A stretch of 64,000 bases of DNA, taken from NCBI GenBank assembly GCA_965208775.1, contig OZ242360.1, positions 496,001 through 560,000 on the forward strand, written 5' to 3'. Position numbers and translations under genes: made by a program. The DNA is from JAPOVO01 sp026708165 (GTDB lineage Bacteria > Chloroflexota > UBA11872 > VXNJ01). Shown here one piece after another: positions 42,888-57,363 of this stretch; position 1 is the stretch's first letter; each line of letters starts with the position of its first letter. The notes under the pieces were generated by a model that saw only the letters and a list, made by a program, of their open reading frames with translations, was not told where the DNA came from and ran no database searches.

Positions 42888-43657
42888 CCGCCGAAGCAGA
42901 CCGACCGGATAGCATCGATCTGATGGGCATCCCCATCTCGACCGTTCGTTCGGGCGAGGCGATGGCGTGGATAGCCGCCTGGGCCGAGAGCGCAAATACT
43001 CGAACTGTCTACACGGTGAACCCGGAGTTCATAATGCGCGCGCGGCGCGACCCAGTCTTCCGGCAGGTTCTCGAACGCTCCGACATGAACGTTCCGGACG
43101 GCATCGGCGTAGTGGCCGCCGCAAGGCTGTCGCGACTTCCGATAACCGAGCGGGTGGCGGGCGTCGATCTCGTGCAGACCATCTGTGAGCAAGGCAGTTT
43201 CCGCGGATGGCGGATATTTCTGCTGGGCGGGGCGCCGGGTGTGGCCGATGACGCGGCGGCCAGACTCGAGGCGGCGCTGCCTGGTCTGCGCATCGCCGGC
43301 TGCTCTTCGGCGAGCAGCGATCCGCAATTCGACGAAGCAACCGTGGCTGAGATAAACGCGGCAAAAACCCAAATACTTCTCGTCGCGTTTGGGGCACCCT
43401 CCCAGGAGCTGTGGATCGAGCGAAACCTCGCGCGGCTTCGTTGCGGCGTTGCCATGGGAGTCGGAGGCACGCTCGACTACCTGTCCGGGAGGATAACCAG
43501 GGCGCCCAGGTTGGTCGGCGACATTGGGTTGGAGTGGGCCTTTCGGTTGGCCGTGCAACCTCACCGCTGGCGGCGGATGGCCGTGTTGCCGGGTTTCGCG
43601 CTCCTGTCGTTCAAAGAGGCGATTCGGAGATGCGGCCGGCCGCTGGAGCGCTCCTGA
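42884..43657 (+). CDS. WecG/TagA/CpsF family glycosyltransferase
   Basis: 257 residues. It has MGIPISTVRSGEAMAWIAAW, YTVNPEFIMRARRDPVFRQV, MNVPDGIGVVAAARLSRLPI, then FLLGGAPGVADDAAARLEAA and LLVAFGAPSQELWIERNLAR, which are the family pattern. TagA/WecG transfer N-acetylmannosamine (or its uronate) to lipid-linked GlcNAc during teichoic acid or enterobacterial common antigen synthesis. GTG 42884 overlaps the GT9 stop (GTGA). It likely works with the two glycan clusters. Confidence 0.93.
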   Translation: MTAEADRPDSIDLMGIPISTVRSGEAMAWIAAWAESANTRTVYTVNPEFIMRARRDPVFRQVLERSDMNVPDGIGVVAAARLSRLPITERVAGVDLVQTICEQGSFRGWRIFLLGGAPGVADDAAARLEAALPGLRIAGCSSASSDPQFDEATVAEINAAKTQILLVAFGAPSQELWIERNLARLRCGVAMGVGGTLDYLSGRITRAPRLVGDIGLEWAFRLAVQPHRWRRMAVLPGFALLSFKEAIRRCGRPLERS

Positions 43658-43700
43658 GGCGGTCCCGGCGACTGCTTTAACCCTGCCGAATCCAGCGTGT

Positions 43701-44879
43701 TCAGGCGGCTCGCGGAATCATCCATCGCGGTCGCATCGAGCCGGTCATGAGCAGTCCCCCAATGGCGGCGACCAGCGAAGCGAGGGCGACGACCGAGAGC
43801 GCAGTCTCGAATCCGAAGGAATCGGCCAGACGGCCTGTCACCCACTGTCCGACCGCGCCGGACGCGAAGGTAAAGCCGAGCACTACACCGGTTGCCGCGC
43901 CGACTAGCCGCGGCAACTGGTTTTGAATCATCACGATCGTCGGCGTGAAGGAACCGGCAACGAGGAATCCTGCCAGAGTGATCGCCGCGAGTCCGATGAG
44001 CGATCCGGGCGTATATACGAACACCAGCATCAAAGGCGTGGCCAGAGCGAGCGTTACCACGATTACCGGCTTGATGCCGAGGCGGTCGGAAAGCGCGCCG
44101 CCCGTTATCGTCCCAGCCGAGAATCCCGACATGAAAAGCGTGAGGGCAAGCCCCCCGGCCTGAATCGAGAATTCAAGTGACCGGAAATAAAGCGGGATGA
44201 AGACCGACATGCCGGCAAAGGTGTAGGAGCGAAAAAATATCGCCCAGATGAGCGGCGCGACGGCCCGGCCGTCCATTCCCAGGCTGGGTCTCGTTCGAGC
44301 AACTGCGTCTTTCTCGACGGCAGGCTGCGGTGTCGCCGCTGCAAACTTGAAGACGGCGAAGCCCGCCGCCGAAGCGGGAATAATCATGAAAACGGCATAG
44401 ATCAACCCGAATTCCTGGAACAGTTTGGCGGCGATCAGCGGGCTGACCGCGAAGCCGAGCATCCCCCCGATGAAGAAAGTGCCCACGGACGCGCCCTTAA
44501 GAGTACGCGCGGCCCTGTTCGCCACCGCCGCACCGACCGGATGGAACATCCCGGTGAAGATGCCGGCGAATATCAGCAATAGCACCAGCGAAAGGAAATT
44601 CCAGGCGAATATCAAGCTGCCAATAAACACTGCCTGCATCACAAGGCCCACCACGGCCACCTCGCGATGCCCGAACCGGTCGCCTATGTATCCGCATAGA
44701 GGCTGAGCGAGCGAATTGGCCAGGGTGTACGCCGCCGCGGCGACTCCGACGTTCGCATAGCTCAGGCCCAGGCTGACGACCAGAAATGGATACATCATGG
44801 TCGGCAGCGCGGCAGTATAGTCAACAGTAAAGTGACCGGCCGCGACCGACAGAATGGCTCTGTTGCCGGGTGATATCAA
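43701..44879 (-). CDS. MFS transporter, Fsr (fosmidomycin-resistance) type
   Basis: About 392 residues with 12 membrane helices. The opening AAGHFTVDYTAALPTMMYPF and GLSYANVGVAAAAYTLANSL, then AQPLCGYIGDRFGHREVAVV resemble the Fsr group (GHFxxD...ALPxxxPFL). A likely role is export of a small molecule. I chose TTG 44879 because the first helix starts just after it; the frame runs to 45029 but would leave only 4 bp to the divergent ppdK. A ribosome site is not visible, so the start is uncertain. Confidence 0.85.
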   Translation of the reverse strand: MISPGNRAILSVAAGHFTVDYTAALPTMMYPFLVVSLGLSYANVGVAAAAYTLANSLAQPLCGYIGDRFGHREVAVVGLVMQAVFIGSLIFAWNFLSLVLLLIFAGIFTGMFHPVGAAVANRAARTLKGASVGTFFIGGMLGFAVSPLIAAKLFQEFGLIYAVFMIIPASAAGFAVFKFAAATPQPAVEKDAVARTRPSLGMDGRAVAPLIWAIFFRSYTFAGMSVFIPLYFRSLEFSIQAGGLALTLFMSGFSAGTITGGALSDRLGIKPVIVVTLALATPLMLVFVYTPGSLIGLAAITLAGFLVAGSFTPTIVMIQNQLPRLVGAATGVVLGFTFASGAVGQWVTGRLADSFGFETALSVVALASLVAAIGGLLMTGSMRPRWMIPRAA

Positions 44880-45033
44880 AGCGCTGCTAGTAAAACACAA
44901 GCGCGGCTGGTTGATGCAATCGATGAGAGCAGCTTGAACTGGAGTGTTAGCATCGCGAATCAGAGGCGTGAACTTATAGCGGTGTCCGCCGCCAGATCGA
45001 ATCCGCTTCAATCCCACAGAAGGAAACAACTAA

Positions 45034-47727
45034 ATGCCCGCTAACGCCCCGCGTCGAGACCACAAGTGGGTCTATCTGTTCCATGAAGGCGGCGAGTCGA
45101 TGCGCAACTTGCTGGGGGGCAAAGGCGCGGGCGTGGCGGAAATGACGCGGGCGGGAATGCCGGTGCCGCCGGGATTCACTATCACCACCGAGGCGTGCCT
45201 GGCCTATTTCGACGCGGGAAAGGCCCGACCTGCCGACCTGGATCATCAGGTGCGTTCAGCGCTGGCCGAGATCGAGAGCGCTACCGGCAAGGTCTTCGGC
45301 GATCCCGAAAACCCGCTACTGGTCTCCGTCCGGTCGGGAGCGCGCGTTTCGATGCCGGGCATGATGGATACGATCTTGAACCTGGGGCTAAACCCGGAGA
45401 CGCTGCGCGGTCTGACCGAAAGGACGAACGACGAGAGGTTCGCTCAGGACTCGTACAGGCGTTTCATCCAGGGCTACGGGTCGATTGTCATGGGGGTGGA
45501 CAGCCGCGCGTTCGAAGAGATCATCGATGAACACAAACGCCGGCTCGGAAAAGACAACGACCCCGATCTGAGTGCCGAGGATTGGGTCGCGGTTGCGGAA
45601 GACTTCATAGACCTGATTCGCACCGAAACCGGCGCCGAGTTTCCGGGCGATCCGCACGCTCAGCTGTTCGGAGCCATCGACGCGGTCTTTGACTCATGGT
45701 ATGGCAAGCGGGCCGTGGACTACCGGGACTTTCACAACCTTCCGCACGACTGGGGAACCGCCGTCAACGTTCAGACGATGGTATTTGGAAACCTGGGGAT
45801 GTCCTCCGGGACAGGCGTTCTTTTTACCCGCGATCCCAACACCGGTGAAAAACGGCTGTTTGGCGAATACCTCCTCAACGCGCAGGGCGAAGACGTCGTG
45901 GCGGGTATACGCACTCCGTCGAAGATCGACACGCTCCAGCAAAGCCTGCCGGCCGTCTACGCCAGGCTCGACGAATACGCGATCGGGCTCGAACGCCACT
46001 ACGGCGACATGCAAGACCTCGAGTTCACCATCGAAGACGGCGAACTCTATATGCTGCAAACCAGGGCCGGTAAGCGCAGTCCCGCCGCGGCGGCGAGGAT
46101 CGCGCTGGACATGGTGGAAGAAAAGACCATCGACCGTCTCGAGGCGCTACGCAGGGTAGAACCAAGCCAGATCGACGCGCTCTTGCACGACCAGATCGAC
46201 CCGGCCGACGACGCCGAACCCATCGCAAGGGGCCTCAACGCCTCGCCCGGCGCCGCGGTGGGCAAGGCGGTGTTCACCGCCGACGAGGCGGCGGCGTTGG
46301 GACGGTCGGGGGAGCGCGTAATCCTGGTACGTCCCGAAACGTCTCCCGACGACTTCCATGGCATGGCGCAGTCCCAGGCCATAGTTACGTCGCGCGGCGG
46401 CGCCACGAGCCACGCGGCCATCGTCGCCCGGCAACTCGGCCTACCGGCGGTGGTGGGGTCGGACGAGATCAAAATCGATCTCGACGCCAAGTGCTTTCGC
46501 TCGCGCGGAACGACCGTTACCGACGGGGACATCATCACGGTGGACGGAACCGCCGGGACCGTGATGTCCGGAGAGGCACGACTGGTGCGGGGGGCCTTCA
46601 CGGACGACCTCGCCCGTCTGCTGGAAATCGCTGACGACGTTCGGCGGCTGCAAGTGTGGGCCAACGCCGACACTCCAGAAGAGGCGGTGACGGCTCGCGA
46701 GCTCGGCGCCGAGGGCATAGGTCTCTGCCGGACCGAGCACATGTTCCGCGAGGCCGGGCGGCTGCCGCTAATGCAGGAGATGATTCTGGCTCATTCGGAA
46801 GAAGAGCGGCGCGCAGTACTCGACAAACTGCTGCCGATACAGCGCGGAGACTTCCACGGAATCCTCAAGGCGATGCGTGACCTGCCGGTAATCGTCCGCC
46901 TGCTCGACCCGCCGCTGCACGAGTTCTTACAGGGCGTGGAGGACCTTCAGGAGGACCTGGCTTATCTCGGCCCTTCGGAGGCGGACGTAGCACGCGGCGT
47001 AGCGATACGCCGCATGATCGTGCGCTCGCGGGAGCTGGCCGAGGTCAATCCCATGCTTGGTCTGCGCGGATGCCGGCTGGGAATCGTATTTCCAGAGATT
47101 TACGAAATGCAGGTCCAGGCAATCATCGAGGCCGCGGTCGAGCTGAAGCGGGAGGGGATCGAAACAAAGCCCGAGATCATGATCCCTCTGATAAGTCACA
47201 TAAGTGAGTTGAAGGTCGTCGAGGCAGACCTGAGACAGACGGCTGAAGGCGTTCAGCGAGAAACCGGTGTAGAGATCGACTACAAGTTCGGCACGATGAT
47301 GGAGGTGCCCAGGGCCTGTATAACCGCGGACGAGATTGCCGAGGTAGCCGAGTTCTTCAGTTTCGGCACGAACGATCTCACTCAGACCGCCTTCGGCATA
47401 TCCCGCGACGACGCCGAGGTTAAGTTCCTCTTGCAATACTTCGAGGACGGCATCCTTCCCGAAAACCCGTTTCAGGTGCTCGACGTGACCGGGGTGGGAG
47501 ATCTGATGCAAACGGCAGTCGCCAAAGGGCGGGCCGTCAAGCCCGACCTCGAAATCGGGATTTGCGGCGAGCACGGCGGCGACCCCGATTCGATCAAGTT
47601 CTGCCATTCGCTCGGACTCAAATACGTGAGCAGCTCGATATACCGAGTTCCTGTGGCCCGGCTCGCCGCGGCCCACGCGGCGCTAGCGGAAGCAGGAACC
47701 GAGACCCGAAACCTCGCCGCGGTTTAG
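45034..47727 (+). CDS. ppdK: Pyruvate, phosphate dikinase
   Basis: It interconverts pyruvate, ATP and phosphate with PEP, AMP and pyrophosphate. 897 residues, full length. ATP-grasp part: RNLLGGKGAGVAEMTRAGMP, SVRSGARVSMPGMMDTILNL. Phosphohistidine domain: TSRGGATSHAAIVARQLGLP, with catalytic His near residue 460. PEP barrel: LGAEGIGLCRTEHMF, VIVRLLDPPLHEFL, SFGTNDLTQTAFGISRDDAE, then GICGEHGGDPDSIKFCHSLG. ATG 45034 has AGGA upstream. The gene stands alone; with PEP feeding DAHP synthase it links to the aromatic pathway, but that is only inference. Confidence 0.97.
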   Translation: MPANAPRRDHKWVYLFHEGGESMRNLLGGKGAGVAEMTRAGMPVPPGFTITTEACLAYFDAGKARPADLDHQVRSALAEIESATGKVFGDPENPLLVSVRSGARVSMPGMMDTILNLGLNPETLRGLTERTNDERFAQDSYRRFIQGYGSIVMGVDSRAFEEIIDEHKRRLGKDNDPDLSAEDWVAVAEDFIDLIRTETGAEFPGDPHAQLFGAIDAVFDSWYGKRAVDYRDFHNLPHDWGTAVNVQTMVFGNLGMSSGTGVLFTRDPNTGEKRLFGEYLLNAQGEDVVAGIRTPSKIDTLQQSLPAVYARLDEYAIGLERHYGDMQDLEFTIEDGELYMLQTRAGKRSPAAAARIALDMVEEKTIDRLEALRRVEPSQIDALLHDQIDPADDAEPIARGLNASPGAAVGKAVFTADEAAALGRSGERVILVRPETSPDDFHGMAQSQAIVTSRGGATSHAAIVARQLGLPAVVGSDEIKIDLDAKCFRSRGTTVTDGDIITVDGTAGTVMSGEARLVRGAFTDDLARLLEIADDVRRLQVWANADTPEEAVTARELGAEGIGLCRTEHMFREAGRLPLMQEMILAHSEEERRAVLDKLLPIQRGDFHGILKAMRDLPVIVRLLDPPLHEFLQGVEDLQEDLAYLGPSEADVARGVAIRRMIVRSRELAEVNPMLGLRGCRLGIVFPEIYEMQVQAIIEAAVELKREGIETKPEIMIPLISHISELKVVEADLRQTAEGVQRETGVEIDYKFGTMMEVPRACITADEIAEVAEFFSFGTNDLTQTAFGISRDDAEVKFLLQYFEDGILPENPFQVLDVTGVGDLMQTAVAKGRAVKPDLEIGICGEHGGDPDSIKFCHSLGLKYVSSSIYRVPVARLAAAHAALAEAGTETRNLAAV

Positions 47728-47852
47728 AGGCGCAGACGGCCACGGATCAGCCGTCCCTGCTCTCTACCTCTGATCGTCATTCGACCAGCGCTCGGCGTTG
47801 CTCCTAAAATCACGAGTGAGTCCACAGTGCATGCACATCTCCATCGTTCCGA

Positions 47853-49676
47853 TTGACCGCAGTTGATTCGATCAAGGAGCGTATAACCGCCGCTGAGGTG
47901 ATCGGGCGGCGGGTCACGCTCGCGAAGTCGGGACGCTACCTTCGAGGGTTGTGCCCCTTCCATTCGGAAAAGACGCCTTCGTTCTTCGTCTTCCCCGACA
48001 CCAACACATTCAAATGCTTCGGCTGTGGCGAAGGTGGAGACGTTTTCAGCTTCGTGATGAAGACGGAAGGAATGGAGTTTCCGGACGCTCTCCGCCAGCT
48101 CGCCGATGAAGCCGGCGTGGAGCTACCGGCCAGGCGCGAGTCAGGCACCTCCGAAATCAAGGAAATCGTGCAAGCCAACGTTGCGGCGGCAAGCTACTTC
48201 CGCGAGGTTCTGCTCGATCAGCCAGTTGGAAACAAGGCAAGGGACTACGTCGAGCGGCGTGGCTTGAGCGACACCGTGATGGAGAAGTTTCAGATGGGGT
48301 ACGCTCCGGCCGGATGGGACAACTGCACTGCCCACCTCCTCCAGGTCGGCATCTCCCCGGACACGCTGCTCAAAGCCGGACTGAGTAAACAAGGCGACTA
48401 CGCACTTTACGACTCGTTTCGCGACCGGCTGATCTTTCCGATCTGGAATGGCCGCGGCGAAATCATAGGCTTCGGCGGCAGGACATTGGGTGACGATCCG
48501 GCGAAATATCTCAACACGGCGCGGACCGCGGCGTTTGACAAGAGCGCTGTGCTCTACGGACTCAACCACGCGCGGGCCGCGATCAGATCGCGAAAAACAG
48601 CCGTCGTCGTCGAAGGGTACATGGACGCCGTGACTGCTCACCAGTTCGGTTTCAACAACGTCGTGGCCGCTATGGGAACCTCAGTGACGCCCGCGCAGCT
48701 AGGCCTGCTGCGGAGCAGCACCGAGCGTCTCATTATGTGCCTGGACGCCGACGCGGCGGGCGCGGCGGCCACGCGGCGGGGACTGGAGATGATCTCCGCC
48801 GACGGCGCCAACGAGCAAACGCAGGCGATAGAGGGTTTGGTGCAGCATCAGTCTCGCTTTCAGACGGAAGTGCTGGTCGCCACACTGCCCGCCGGAACCG
48901 ACCCCGACGACATAATCAGGCGCGACCGGTCGGACTGGGAACGCGCATTGAGTGATGCAACGCCGCTGGCGGAGCATTTGTTCCGGTCGGCCACTGACGA
49001 GCTGGACCTCTCGACGCTCAAGGGACGAAGCCAGGCCCTCGAAACGCTCGCACCGATCATCCGGCGCATAGATGATCCGGCCGTCCAGTCGCTCTACGTG
49101 AACAGGCTCTCGCGGCTGCTGCGTATACCCGAGGAAGACATACGGTCGAGACTCAGAAGAAGGACTCGCCGGAGCGCGCGACGCCAGCAGTCGCCAACGC
49201 AGCCCGCGACACCGGAGCTCGACGAATATCTTCTCGCGCGCGGACTTTCGAACCCTCGATATCTTGGGCAAATACTCACCGAACTCCATGATGAAGACTT
49301 CAGGAGTTCTGAAAATCGATTATTGGCGCAGTTCTTGAGTACACTTGAATCAGCGGCGCCCGCCGTGGGAGTGGATGACGAGCGCGAGGCCTTGGAGCCA
49401 GCCTTGCTGGAACGCCTGGAATCGGCGGAAAAGTTGCGCCATCGCCTCCCTCCACTAGACGGCGAAGCCCTATATAGCGAGATGCGAAGCGTAGCTCTGC
49501 GGCTGCGGCGAGATAGATTGCGTGCGGAAAACAAACGCATACAATTCCTTCTCTCCGAGGGGAGTTCCGACGCTGAAGCGATGGAACTCGGCAAATGGCA
49601 GAGCAGGATTTTGCTCGACATGAGAAAGATCGAAATCGACCTTCGCCAACTGAGCGCCGGACGCTGGGCGAACTAG
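47853..49676 (+). CDS. dnaG: DNA primase
   Basis: It makes RNA primers for replication. 607 residues from TTG 47853. Zinc-binding domain: LCPFHSEKTPSFFVFPDTNT, FKCFGCGEGGDVFSFVMKTE. RNA-polymerase core: RDRLIFPIWNGRGEIIGFGG, the TOPRIM site VVVEGYMDAVTAHQFGFNNV, ERLIMCLDADAAGAAATRRG. The C-terminal helical part differs from E. coli. It is followed by rpoD 37 bp later, the common core of the macromolecular synthesis operon (rpsU is absent). Confidence 0.95.
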   Translation: MTAVDSIKERITAAEVIGRRVTLAKSGRYLRGLCPFHSEKTPSFFVFPDTNTFKCFGCGEGGDVFSFVMKTEGMEFPDALRQLADEAGVELPARRESGTSEIKEIVQANVAAASYFREVLLDQPVGNKARDYVERRGLSDTVMEKFQMGYAPAGWDNCTAHLLQVGISPDTLLKAGLSKQGDYALYDSFRDRLIFPIWNGRGEIIGFGGRTLGDDPAKYLNTARTAAFDKSAVLYGLNHARAAIRSRKTAVVVEGYMDAVTAHQFGFNNVVAAMGTSVTPAQLGLLRSSTERLIMCLDADAAGAAATRRGLEMISADGANEQTQAIEGLVQHQSRFQTEVLVATLPAGTDPDDIIRRDRSDWERALSDATPLAEHLFRSATDELDLSTLKGRSQALETLAPIIRRIDDPAVQSLYVNRLSRLLRIPEEDIRSRLRRRTRRSARRQQSPTQPATPELDEYLLARGLSNPRYLGQILTELHDEDFRSSENRLLAQFLSTLESAAPAVGVDDEREALEPALLERLESAEKLRHRLPPLDGEALYSEMRSVALRLRRDRLRAENKRIQFLLSEGSSDAEAMELGKWQSRILLDMRKIEIDLRQLSAGRWAN

Positions 49677-49713
49677 ATTCGATGCAACGTCCCCGCGCCG
49701 AGGAGACGTCCAG

Positions 49714-50874
49714 GTGATAACTGAACCGCAAGTAAAAACAGAAGTGGCGGAAGGGCAAGAGCTGACCGCCGAAATGGTCGCCCTAATAGAGAAGGGCAAA
49801 GAGCAGGGGTTCGTCACTTACGACGACATCCTTGACGTGTTTCCCGAAGCCGAAGACGAGCTCGACAAGATCGACGCGCTTTATCAGAGCCTGATGAGCG
49901 AGGGCGTGTCCGTTCTCGCGGACAACAAGCCCCAACAGGACCCCGGCCAGCAGTTCGTCGCCAAGCAGGACGAGGAAGAGCGCATTCGCTCGATGCGCGT
50001 TCCCGCCGCCACCGGACTCACCGAGGAGGAGTTGAAGTCCGGGGCGCTCGATGACCCGGTGCGAATGTACCTGCGCGAAATCGGCCGGGTAAACCTGCTC
50101 ACGGCCCGCGAGGAAGTCGACCTGGCCAAGAAGATGGAAGCCGGCAGCATGGCCGCCCGGGAGCGCCTTATCAAGGCGAACCTTCGACTGGTGGTCAGCG
50201 TGGCCAAGAAGTACATCGGGCGGGGAATGTCGCTGCTAGACCTGATTCAGGAAGGCAACATCGGTCTCATAAGGGCCGTCGAGAAATTCGACTATCGGCG
50301 AGGCTACAAGTTCAGCACGTACGCCACGTGGTGGATCCGGCAGGCGATCACACGGTCTATCGCCGACCAGGCCAGGACGATTCGAATTCCTGTGCACATG
50401 GTTGAGACGATCAACAAGCTCGTACGTATTTCCAGGCGGCTGCTGCAGGAAAAGGGACGCGAACCCACGTCCGAAGAGATCGCCGAAGAGATGGGCATCG
50501 TCCCGGAGAAGGTTCGCGAGATAATCAAGGTGTCTCAGCAGCCGATTTCGCTAGAGACTCCCATAGGGGAAGAAGAAGACAGCCACTTGGGGGACTTCAT
50601 TGAAGACCCATCTGCCCTGGCCCCGGCCGAGGCGGCGTCTCACCAGATGCTCAAAGAGGCCGTGGGCGCAGTGCTGGATACCCTGAGCGACCGCGAGCAG
50701 AAAGTCTTGAAACTTCGGTTTGGGCTCGATGACGGGCGCACCCGCACGCTTGAAGAAGTGGGCAGGGAGTTCGACGTCACGCGCGAACGCATCCGTCAAA
50801 TCGAGGCCAAAGCCCTCCGAAAGCTCCGCCATCCCCGCAGGGCGCAGTCGCTCAGAGACTATCTGGACATCTAG
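49714..50874 (+). CDS. rpoD: RNA polymerase primary sigma factor (RpoD/SigA)
   Basis: 386 residues. Region 1.1-like N-terminus (MVALIEKGKEQGFVTYDDIL), region 1.2 DPVRMYLREIGRVNLLTARE, regions 2.1-2.4 LRLVVSVAKKYIGRGMSLLD and KFSTYATWWIRQAITRSIAD, region 3 MVETINKLVRISRRLLQEKG, and region 4 VLKLRFGLDDGRTRTLEEVG with VTRERIRQIEAKALRKLRHP. GTG 49714 has GGAG upstream. No long non-conserved insertion is seen between regions 1.2 and 2, as in SigA of Gram-positives. Confidence 0.97.
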   Translation: MITEPQVKTEVAEGQELTAEMVALIEKGKEQGFVTYDDILDVFPEAEDELDKIDALYQSLMSEGVSVLADNKPQQDPGQQFVAKQDEEERIRSMRVPAATGLTEEELKSGALDDPVRMYLREIGRVNLLTAREEVDLAKKMEAGSMAARERLIKANLRLVVSVAKKYIGRGMSLLDLIQEGNIGLIRAVEKFDYRRGYKFSTYATWWIRQAITRSIADQARTIRIPVHMVETINKLVRISRRLLQEKGREPTSEEIAEEMGIVPEKVREIIKVSQQPISLETPIGEEEDSHLGDFIEDPSALAPAEAASHQMLKEAVGAVLDTLSDREQKVLKLRFGLDDGRTRTLEEVGREFDVTRERIRQIEAKALRKLRHPRRAQSLRDYLDI

Positions 50875-51239
50875 GAAACCGGCGTCGACCCGGTCTACGC
50901 CTGCCAGCGCCGTGACCGAACGATCATTGCGCCAACACTCTGGCCTGATGGTATATGATAGGCGGCCTCGCTAGCGTGAACAGCCCTCGTCGTCGAGCGG
51001 CAGCTATGTGAGGGAGCGGCAGCCCCGTCGCCGCAAATTCCGAACGAAGACGTCCGCCTTTACATTGATGCGACAATGACGACGGCGATGGGGCTGACTT
51101 GTCATTCTTTTTACCGGGGAGAACGGGCAGAGTCCGCGACTTCAACTTGGCGACACGCGGATTCGAAGATCTTGGCAAAAGCACAACATGCGCGAAGAAT
51201 CGAATCAGACGATCCCGAAATCAACAGGTTAGTCCCGCA
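50875..51239 (+). promoter_or_regulatory. gltB leader with a 14-bp RNA stem
   Basis: A non-coding stretch of 365 nt. A weak promoter may lie near TATGAT at 50954-50959. Bases 51020-51033 and 51083-51096 pair over 14 positions with one G.U, enclosing 49 nt. A second, weaker stem (AATGAC 51075-51080 with GTCATT 51101-51106) followed by CTTTTT would be exclusive with the first, so a switch is possible. It matches no riboswitch family I know, including glnA-type RNAs. Confidence 0.4.
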
Positions 51240-55814
<4,575 letters not shown>

Positions 55815-55820
55815 TCTACA

Positions 55821-57278
55821 ACGGGTAAAGCCAGCGGGTTTCTGGAAACCACAAGGAAACCTCCGCCCCAGCGTCTGATCTCCGAACGAGTAGACGACTG
55901 GAAAGAGATTTACGAGCCCTGGCCGGAGGACCACAGCCGCGACCAGGCGGCTCGCTGCATGGCGTGCGGAGTGCCTTTCTGCCACACCGGGTGCCCCTTG
56001 GGGAATCTGATTCCCGAGTGGAACCACCTGGTATACACGGGGAACTGGCGCAAGGCGCTAGACGCCCTTCACGCCACTAACAATTTCCCGGAGTTCACCG
56101 GCAGGATTTGCCCGGCGCCCTGCGAGGCATCCTGCGTTCTAGCCATCAATGAGCTGCCCGTCACCATCGAGTACATCGAGAAAGAGATCGTGGAGCGTGG
56201 TTTTGCCGAAGGCTGGATCAATCCCCAACCGCCGGAGACGCGGACCGGCTTCGAGGTAGCCGTCGTCGGTTCGGGGCCTGCCGGACTGGCCGCAGCCCAG
56301 CAGTTGAATCGCGCGGGCCACCTGGTGACCGTGTTCGAACGCGACGACTATATCGGAGGATTGCTCACCCTGGGGATTCCCGAGTTCAAGCTCGAAAAGC
56401 GAATCGTTCAACGGCGTATCGATCTGCTTCGTGAAGAAGGAATCAGATTCAAGACCGGCGTAAACGTGGGAGTCGATGTCTCCGCCAACAGCCTGCGAGA
56501 CAGTTTCGACGTTCTACTACTGACGGGCGGAGCGACGCTGGCCCGCGAACTGCCCATTCCGGGCCGCGACCTGGACGGCGTCCACCTCGCTATGGAATAC
56601 CTGACTCAGCAAAACAAGCTACTCGCAGGGGAAGAGTTCACCGCCGGGAGGCGCATCACCGCCGAGGGCAAGAACGTGGTTATCCTGGGCGGTGGCGACA
56701 CCGGAGCCGACTGTCTGGGCACCGCGCACCGGCAGGGGGCGAAACAGGTACATCAGTTCGAGCTACTGCCCAGGCCGCCAGACGAGCGAGCTTGGGACAA
56801 CCCGTGGCCCGAATGGCCGCTCGTGATGAGAACGTCGGGCGCCCACGAAGAGGGCGGGATTCGAGATTACAGCATCCTCACGAAGCGATTCTCGGGCAAT
56901 GGCGGGAAAGTCGAGCGCCTCCATGCAGTCAGACTGGAATGGAGCTCTCCCAACGGCGCGGTAAGACCTTCGATGGAGGAAATTCCCGGGACGGAGTTCG
57001 AAATGGATGTCGATCTGGTCCTGCTCGCACTGGGTTTTGTTTCGCCGGAGCCGCGTGGAATGCTGGCCGAGCTTGGAGTAGACCTCGACCCCCGCGGCAA
57101 CGTGACTGTGGATAGGAACATGCAGACGAGCGTGCCGGGAGTTTTCGCGGCGGGCGACATGATACGAGGCGCGTCGCTGGTCGTCTGGGCGATAGCGCAG
57201 GGCCGCGACGCGGCGAGCAGCATCGACCGTCACCTGATGGGATCGACCCATCTCCCCGCGAGCACCGCGACAGGCTGA
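55821..57278 (+). CDS. gltD: Glutamate synthase small subunit, apparent ACG start
   Basis: It supplies electrons from NADPH to GltB. About 485 residues. The reading frame is conserved from GKASGFLETTRKPPPQRLIS on, but the codon at the expected Met is ACG (55821-55823), with GGAG 10 nt upstream. The only ATG in frame (55959) is past the first Fe-S Cys (RCMACGVPFCHTGCPLGNL). Other motifs: ICPAPCEASCVLAI, VVGSGPAGLAAAQQLNRAGH for FAD and VVILGGGDTGADCLGTAHRQ for NADPH. It is directly downstream of gltB, 6 bp after its stop. Confidence 0.92.
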   Translation, partial: TGKASGFLETTRKPPPQRLISERVDDWKEIYEPWPEDHSRDQAARCMACGVPFCHTGCPLGNLIPEWNHLVYTGNWRKALDALHATNNFPEFTGRICPAPCEASCVLAINELPVTIEYIEKEIVERGFAEGWINPQPPETRTGFEVAVVGSGPAGLAAAQQLNRAGHLVTVFERDDYIGGLLTLGIPEFKLEKRIVQRRIDLLREEGIRFKTGVNVGVDVSANSLRDSFDVLLLTGGATLARELPIPGRDLDGVHLAMEYLTQQNKLLAGEEFTAGRRITAEGKNVVILGGGDTGADCLGTAHRQGAKQVHQFELLPRPPDERAWDNPWPEWPLVMRTSGAHEEGGIRDYSILTKRFSGNGGKVERLHAVRLEWSSPNGAVRPSMEEIPGTEFEMDVDLVLLALGFVSPEPRGMLAELGVDLDPRGNVTVDRNMQTSVPGVFAAGDMIRGASLVVWAIAQGRDAASSIDRHLMGSTHLPASTATG

Positions 57279-57363
57279 CAGCAACCCGCACCGCGACCGT
57301 CTACACGGCCAACATAGAATTGACGGATAGGACGTTTCACAACGTATCGGGAGGTCAACACCG

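Noticed and set aside
50927..50959. Strong promoter call for gltB
   Set aside because: TATGAT is reasonable but the nearest -35-like element (TTGCGC) is 21 nt away, too far for a good sigma-70 site; kept only as a weak note in the leader entry.
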